Assembly: GCF_016702655.1 (NCBI RefSeq)
Contig: NZ_JADJDO010000008.1
Location: forward strand, 1-38,309
Source of the DNA: Ideonella sp.
Lineage (GTDB): Bacteria; Pseudomonadota; Gammaproteobacteria; Burkholderiales; Burkholderiaceae_C
Length of the DNA: 38,309 nucleotides
Direction of reading: 5' to 3'
Positions 33,897 to 38,309 of the stretch are shown here, one piece after another (the first letter of the stretch is position 1; the number at the start of each line of letters is the position of its first letter). A program made the translations under genes and the position numbers. The notes beneath the pieces were generated by a model that worked only from the letters and a program-made list of their open reading frames with translations, had not been told where the DNA came from and did not search any database.

Positions 33897-34586
33897 ATGC
33901 CGATCGTCGTCACCCACACGCCGCGCACCGACGAGGCGCTCGTCGCCGGCCTCGCCGCGCTGGGCGTTTCCACCGTGCATGAGGCGCAGCAGCGCACGGG
34001 ACTGCTCGCCTCGTCGCTGCGGCCGATCTACAGACCGGCAAGGATCGCCGGCAATGCGCTGACCTGCGAGGTGGCACCCGGCGACAACTGGTCGATCCAC
34101 GTCGCCGTAGAGCAAGCGCGGCCGGGCGACATCCTCGTCGTGGCGCCGACCTCGCCATGCGAGGACGGCTACTTCGGCGACCTGCTCGCCAGCGCGCTGC
34201 AGGCCCGCGGCGTGCGCGGGCTGGTCATCGATGCCGGCGTGCGCGATGTGGCCTCGCTGACCGAGATGGGCTTTCCGGTCTGGGCGCGCGCCATCTTCGC
34301 GCAGGGCACGGTCAAGGAAACGCTCGGCAACGTGCAGGTGCCCATCGTCTGCGGCGGTGCGCTCATCCACCCCGGCGACGTGATCGTCGCCGATGACGAC
34401 GGCGTCTGCGTCGTTCCGCGGCTGCGCGCGCAGGAGGTGCTGGCGCGCGGGCAGGAGCGCGAGCGCGACGAGTCCGGCAAGCGCGAGCGCTACGCTGCCG
34501 GCGAACTGAGCCTCGATGTCAACGCCATGCGCCCGCGTCTGGCACAGAAGGGAATGCGCTACGTCGACCACGCAAGCCGGCCTTGA
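33897..34586 (+). CDS. RraA-family aldolase (4-carboxy-4-hydroxy-2-oxoadipate aldolase/oxaloacetate decarboxylase-like)
   Basis: The 229-residue protein matches LigK/GalC-type class II aldolases, which split 4-carboxy-4-hydroxy-2-oxoadipate to pyruvate and oxaloacetate at the end of protocatechuate 4,5-cleavage and gallate routes. Key text: STVHEAQQRTGLLASSLRPI, the PGDNWSIHVAVEQARPGDIL strand with GDN, GYFGDLLASALQARGVRGLV and the catalytic pair in IDAGVRDVASLTEMGFPVWA (R116, D117). The tail VIVADDDGVCVVPRLRAQEV is the RraA barrel close. AAAGGA is placed well before the ATG. RraA-type RNase E regulators are about 160 residues long, so the longer length supports the aldolase reading. No other gene of the aromatic pathway is present in the window. 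The gene is intact. Confidence 0.85.
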   Translation: MPIVVTHTPRTDEALVAGLAALGVSTVHEAQQRTGLLASSLRPIYRPARIAGNALTCEVAPGDNWSIHVAVEQARPGDILVVAPTSPCEDGYFGDLLASALQARGVRGLVIDAGVRDVASLTEMGFPVWARAIFAQGTVKETLGNVQVPIVCGGALIHPGDVIVADDDGVCVVPRLRAQEVLARGQERERDESGKRERYAAGELSLDVNAMRPRLAQKGMRYVDHASRP

Positions 34587-34732
34587 GGTACACGCGCCAC
34601 GCGTGGCGCGACAAGAGCGAATCCGCGACGACCATGGCTGCTGATCGGTGCGCTGCGGCGCTGACGGCAACCCGGATGGGACGCAGCGGCTGTCGAGTGT
34701 TCGTGTTCGGATCAACCAGGACCACCTGACAA

Positions 34733-35027
34733 ATGAAGCGACAGCATCACTACAGAATCACCGTCTCGCCGCTGGCCGAGAACGACGTTCCAGCTGCGTC
34801 CTCCGTGGCATTTGCCCACGCAAGCCATGACGACCTCCTGGCGATCGTTGCGCGCATGCAAGCGTCCTCGGGTCTGGACGACGATGACGCTGCGGCGATC
34901 AGTGGGTCTCAAGCTTCTTGGCGACGTCGTGCTGACGCAACGCGCCAACCCGCTCTTCGAGCCGCTGCGCGAACCCCTGCACGCATTCATTCGCAAACTC
35001 AAGTCGCAGGTGTCCCAGGCGGCTTGA
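34733..35027 (+). CDS. DUF3861-family small protein (one frameshift)
   Basis: A small uncharacterised protein family. The frame from ATG 34733 reads MKRQHHYRITVSPLAENDVP, then SVAFAHASHDDLLAIVARMQ and DDDDAAAI. One extra base near 34900 shifts the frame, and it resumes VGLKLLGDVVLTQRANPLFE, PLREPLHAFIRKLKSQVSQA. The Y.ITV, H.D.L.IV..., LGLKL.GEV.L..R.NPLF and PLR.....FI..LK pattern is that of DUF3861, with a usual length near 95 residues (97 here when joined). No function is known to me. It is not linked to a neighbour by close spacing. The shift may be a base error because both sides are conserved. Confidence 0.75.
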
Positions 35028-35150
35028 AACCGACACTCGTCTTTCGACCTGCGTTTGATTGACTCGATCACGGCGGCCCGTTCGAGGCGCTGGTGGTGTT
35101 CATCGGGCGTCTGTTCCGCGTTCCGCGGATGGACGGCATGTCACGGCCGA

Positions 35151-35226
35151 AGCATCATCTGCCGAGGCCCGCTTCACAACCACATGAAGCGCGGCCCTCG
35201 GCCCCCAAAGCAGCATCACGCTGCGC
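35151..35226 (+). repeat. Imperfect direct repeat, copy 1 (upstream of aminotransferase)
   Basis: The unit begins AGCATCATCTGCC, goes through GGCCCGCTTCA and ends GCAGCATCACGCTGCG. The end can form a GCAGC/GCTGC hairpin, and GCTTCA pairs with TGAAGC in the middle. A second unit of nearly the same length lies at 37240-37314. It ends 48 bases before the aminotransferase start. Confidence 0.6.
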
Positions 35227-35273
35227 GGCTCCGCACTTAAGCTCTTCGGCACGACGACACACCCGATACGCCG

Positions 35274-36658
35274 ATGAACACGAACCGCTTCGATGAACTT
35301 GCCGCGCTCGACCGCGCGCACCTCGTCCACCCCGTCGCCGCCTGGCGCCAGCACGAAGCGCGCGGCCCGATGGTGCTGACCGGCGCGCGCGGCGCCTGGC
35401 TGACCGACGCACGCGGCCACGAACTGCTGGACGCCTTCGCCGGCCTGTGGTGCGTGAACGTCGGCTACGGCCAGGACAGCGTGGTACAGGCCGCCACCAC
35501 GCAGCTGCGCCAGCTGCCCTACGCCACCGGCTACTTCGGCTTTGCCAGCGAGCCGGCGATCCGCCTGGCTGCCAAGCTCGCGCAGATCACGCCGGCCTCG
35601 CTGACGCGCGCCTACCTGACGCTCGGCGGCTCGGAGGCGGTGGACGCCGCGGTGCGCTTCATCGTGCAGTACTGGAACGCACGCGGGCGGCCGAACAAGA
35701 AGCACTTCATCGCGCTCGAGCGTGGTTACCACGGCTCGTCGTCCACCGGCGCTGGGCTGACCGCGCTGCCGGTCTTCCACCGCGGCTTCGATCTGCCCTT
35801 GGCCACGCAGCACCACATCACCTCGCCCAACCGCTACCGCCACCCACAGGGCGGCGACGCCCAGGCGCTGATCGCGGCCTCCGTGCAGGCGCTGCGCGAC
35901 AAGGTGGCCGAGCTCGGCGCCGACAACGTGGCGGCGTTCTTCTGCGAGCCGATCCAGGGGTCCGGCGGCGTCATCGTGCCGCCGGCCGGCTGGCTGAAGG
36001 CGATGCGCGATGCGGCGCGCGAGCTCGGCATCCTGTTCGTGGTCGATGAGGTCATCACCGGCTTCGGCCGCACCGGGACTATGTTCGCCTGCGACGCCGA
36101 GGGCGTGCAGCCCGACCTGATGACGCTGGCCAAGGGCCTGACCTCGGGCTACGTGCCGATGGGCGCGACCATGCTGTCGGAGGAGGTCTACGCGACCATC
36201 GCCGACGGCGCCCGCCGGCGCGCCGATCGGCCACGGTGCCACCACTGGCGCACCCGGTCGGCGCCGCGGTGGCGCTGGAAGTGCTGCGCCTGTACCAGGA
36301 AGGCGGCGTGCTCGCGAATGGCCAGCGCGTCGCGCCGCGTTTCGCCGCCGGGCTGGAGGCGCTGCGCGCGCACCCGCTGGTGGGCGATGCGCGCCACCGC
36401 GGACTGCTGGGCGCGCTGGAGCTGGTGAGCGACAAGGCCACCAAGCGGCCTTTCGACCCCACTCTCGGCCTGCCCGACCGCGTCTTCGCCGCCGCCTGGC
36501 GCAACGGCGTCGTCTTCCGCTGCTTCGGCGACGCGACGCTCGGCTTCGCGCCGGCGCTCACCTACACCGAAGCCGACTTCGACCAGCTTTTCGCACGCTT
36601 GACGCGCACACTGGACGACGTGCTGGCTGAAGCCGAGGTGAGAGCGGCGCTGGCCTGA
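35274..36658 (+). CDS. Class III PLP-dependent aminotransferase (omega-amino acid type), frameshifted near 36.2 kb
   Basis: Transfers an amino group from an omega-amino acid, diamine or similar donor to a keto acid such as pyruvate. The N terminus has LLDAFAGLWCVNVGYG; next come AYLTLGGSEAVDAAVRFI, ERGYHGSSSTG for the PLP phosphate, FFCEPIQGSGGVIVPPAGW, PLP-ring D258 in ILFVVDEVITGFGRTG and the Schiff-base lysine K287 in MTLAKGLTSGYVPMGA. Two small indels near 36209 and 36238 disturb the APIGHG.T...HPVGAAVALE segment, which is readable across frames. The rest, to LTYTEADFDQLFARLTRTLD, is clean. Joined length is about 460 residues, normal for the family. An Lrp regulator follows 36 bases downstream and probably senses its substrate. 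Confidence 0.9.
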
Positions 36659-36694
36659 GAATGCCGGTACCCGCCTGACACTGCGAGCATCGCC

Positions 36695-37192
36695 ATGAGT
36701 GAAGCCTTCAAGCTCGACCGCCTGGACCTGCGCATCCTGACGCAACTGCAGAAGAACGGCCGCATGACCAATGTGGATCTGGCCGACGCCGTGAGCCTGT
36801 CGCCCAGCCCTTGCCTGATCCGCGTGAAGCGGCTCGAACAGGCCGGCTACATCGCGGGCTACGGCGCCCATCTGCGGCTGGAGAAGCTGGGCGACACGCT
36901 GACCGTGTTCACCGAGGTCACGCTCAACGACCATCACCGCGAGGACTTCTTCCGCTTCGAGACCGCGATCCGCGACGTCGACGAGATCATGGAATGCCAT
37001 CTGGTCAGCGGCGGCTACGACTACTTGCTGCGCTTTCTGACGCGCGGCGTCAACCACTACCAGCAGGTCATCGAAGGCCTGCTCGAGCGCAACATCGGCA
37101 TCGAGAAGTACTTCAGCTACATCGTCATCAAGTCGCCGTTCGTCAAGACGCATTGCGCGATCGAGAAGCTGTTCCCCGAGCGCGCGGTCTGA
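36695..37192 (+). CDS. Lrp/AsnC-family transcriptional regulator (second)
   Basis: The 165-residue protein has the Lrp HTH (LDRLDLRILTQLQKNGRMTN, VDLADAVSLSPSPCLIRVKR, LEQAGYIAGYGAHL) and the RAM domain (TVFTEVTLNDHHREDFFRFE, EIMECHLVSGGYDYLLRFLT, GLLERNIGIEKYFSYIVIKS). It is closely similar to the Lrp protein at 28704. The recognition helix differs at a few positions (SLSPSPC against GLSQSPC), so the targets may overlap. It lies between the aminotransferase gene and an ornithine-cyclodeaminase-like gene, a place where Lrp proteins usually act as local, amino-acid-sensing regulators. The gene is intact. Confidence 0.93.
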   Translation: MSEAFKLDRLDLRILTQLQKNGRMTNVDLADAVSLSPSPCLIRVKRLEQAGYIAGYGAHLRLEKLGDTLTVFTEVTLNDHHREDFFRFETAIRDVDEIMECHLVSGGYDYLLRFLTRGVNHYQQVIEGLLERNIGIEKYFSYIVIKSPFVKTHCAIEKLFPERAV

Positions 37193-37239
37193 TGCTGTCA
37201 CGCGGCCCTGGGCCGAAGTGATCCGGCCCGCGCCACAAA

Positions 37240-37314
37240 AGCATCATCTGCCAGGGCCCGCTCGAGAACCGCAAGAACCTTGGCGTCGAGCCCGAATGCA
37301 GCATCACGCTGCGG
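37240..37314 (+). repeat. Imperfect direct repeat, copy 2 (downstream of Lrp)
   Basis: The unit opens AGCATCATCTGCC, goes through GGGCCCGCTCGA, and ends GCAGCATCACGCTGCG, like copy 1 at 35151-35226. The inner arm GCTCGA pairs with TCGAGC. It starts 48 bases after the Lrp stop. Together with copy 1 it brackets the aminotransferase-Lrp pair in direct orientation. Confidence 0.6.
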
Positions 37315-37449
37315 CGGTGTGCAGGTAATCTCGTCAGCACGATCACGGTGCCGCAAGCGGCTCGACACGCCGATGGTCAGCTGGCCGACCGCGCGCGGCG
37401 CCATCGAGAGCAGCCACTTTAGCCCTCGATTCATGGAGAGATCACGCCG

Positions 37450-38309
37450 GTGAAGACACTGTTGCTCAACAAAACGGGATGTTAGGAACCCTGATTTCGA
37501 TGAAGAGTCATCGGCACGGTGGAGAGAGGAGCGTACAAGGACCACCAGCGGCCAGGTGATCAACACGCACCATACGGCCATCCACCGCCACCCCGGGGCC
37601 GGGAAATCGACTTCCAGGCTGAAACTGCTCCGGAGGAGGCCAACGAGGTCATCTCGATGAAGGCTCTCCGGGGTCCAAGTTCCCGAACAACCCCACCGGC
37701 GGCGTGCCCAGCGGCATAGAACCATCCTGCTGTTCGGCCCGCCGAACTTACGCGTTGATCTGCGTGATGGACTGGCAGCCTCATCACCGGCCTGAGAACA
37801 GGCGCCGCCGGACGCCGTTTTCATGGTGAAAGGCGCTGGCCCGCAAGAAAGCGAAGACCGTCGCCTCGATCGGGACGGGCAATCAGGGCCCGGATGCGGA
37901 TCCACGCGCGATCCGGAGGTGATGCCCGATCGAAACCATCCATGCCTGGGGCCACCACCCCAGACACTCGCTCAATAAAAGGCCGACATCGAGCGGAGTT
38001 CAGCATCCAGGTAGTGATGGCCGCTCAAACAAAATGCGGTGGAACAGGCGGACACGTCCTCGTCACCCCCACCCGCGGCAAAACTCGCTGAGTGGAAGCC
38101 GCCTGGGTCCGACCAGGCGCACATCGTCGCCATCGGCACCGACACGCAAGGCAAGCGGGAACTTGAGCCGAGGAGTCTTCAAGGCACGACAAGATCGTCA
38201 ACGATTCGATCGCTCAGTGCGTCGAGAAGGGCGGAAACCTGGCCCGCTTCACCAGAACATCATCAGCAAGGACGACGACGCCGAGATCGGCGAGATCCTG
38301 CTGGGCAAG
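37450..38309 (+). pseudogene. Ornithine cyclodeaminase/mu-crystallin family gene, multiply frameshifted, runs off the window
   Basis: Family members convert L-ornithine to proline or act as NAD(P)H-dependent imine reductases or amino-acid dehydrogenases. No frame is open for long, but the fragments follow the family in order: VKTLLLNKT from GTG 37450, then AYKDHQ, GREIDFQAETAPEEANEVIS followed by MKAL, VPSGI and the LICVMD strand. The signature LITGLRTGAAG follows, then ALARKKAKTVASIGTGNQ (the dinucleotide fold, split), MPIETIHAWGHHP, LVTPTRGKT, HIVAIGTDTQGKREL, KIVNDSIAQCVEKG and finally IGEILLGK at the edge. At least eight indels occur in 860 bases. The gene is preceded by GGAGAG and sits downstream of an Lrp gene, a natural partner. 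The end of the gene is outside the window. Confidence 0.8.

Noticed and set aside
33897..34586. RNase E inhibitor RraA
   Set aside because: At 229 residues with a long C-terminal extension it matches LigK-type aldolases better than the shorter RraA regulators.

Overview
The window is strongly GC-rich and reads like an accessory catabolic region of a betaproteobacterium, most likely of the order Burkholderiales. Pointers are two solitary Bug/TctC-type solute receptors, three cytoplasmic-looking sulfatases, a LigK-type RraA aldolase, a fused oligopeptide-type ABC ATPase, and Crp, LysR, LuxR and Lrp regulators each sitting beside small catabolic gene sets. There is no rRNA, tRNA, CRISPR array, phage module or intact insertion sequence.

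Layout. (1) 1-8473, minus strand: one long operon read leftwards, made of a type II haloacid-dehalogenase-like HAD hydrolase, a DadA/PuuB-like FAD oxidoreductase, a family 5 solute-binding protein, two DppB/DppC-like permeases, a fused double ATPase, a tartrate-dehydrogenase-like enzyme and a succinate-semialdehyde-dehydrogenase-like enzyme cut by the window edge. The last genes can be read only by joining several frames. (2) 8904-10750, plus strand: a double-GNAT acetyltransferase and a GhrA-like 2-hydroxyacid reductase. (3) 10762-11279, minus strand: a ParD/ParE-like toxin-antitoxin pair whose toxin carries a frameshift. (4) 11600-17263: an APC amino-acid permease, a small MliC-like lipoprotein between inverted copies of a short dispersed repeat, an amidohydrolase lipoprotein, a double-hairpin intergenic repeat and a LuxR-type regulator. 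(5) 17449-21053, plus strand: aldehyde dehydrogenase, bicupin and a broken FAD oxidoreductase, probably an amine or amino-acid oxidation set. (6) 21450-32843: a RidA remnant, a Crp/Fnr regulator divergent from a row of Bug receptor, alpha/beta hydrolase, sulfatase, alpha/beta hydrolase, sulfatase and Lrp, facing a second row of sulfatase and Bug receptor that is divergent from a LysR regulator. (7) 33111-38309, plus strand: a truncated zinc-type dehydrogenase, an RraA/LigK-like aldolase, a DUF3861 protein, a class III aminotransferase, an Lrp regulator, and a heavily frameshifted ornithine-cyclodeaminase-like gene running off the end.

How it may work together. The left operon and the 17-21 kb set both pair an FAD amine or amino-acid oxidase with an aldehyde dehydrogenase, the logic of polyamine or amino-acid use; the aminotransferase and cyclodeaminase fit the same theme. 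The 22.5-32.8 kb block combines substrate receptors, esterase-like hydrolases and signal-less sulfatases. It is the best candidate for an undescribed pathway: uptake of a sulfated (or phosphonate or sulfamate) ester and its stripping inside the cell.

Caution. Single-base frameshifts are frequent, and most dense at both ends of the window. Several fall in homopolymers, so many apparent pseudogenes may be sequencing or assembly errors. One permease has a real-looking internal loss of about 100 codons.
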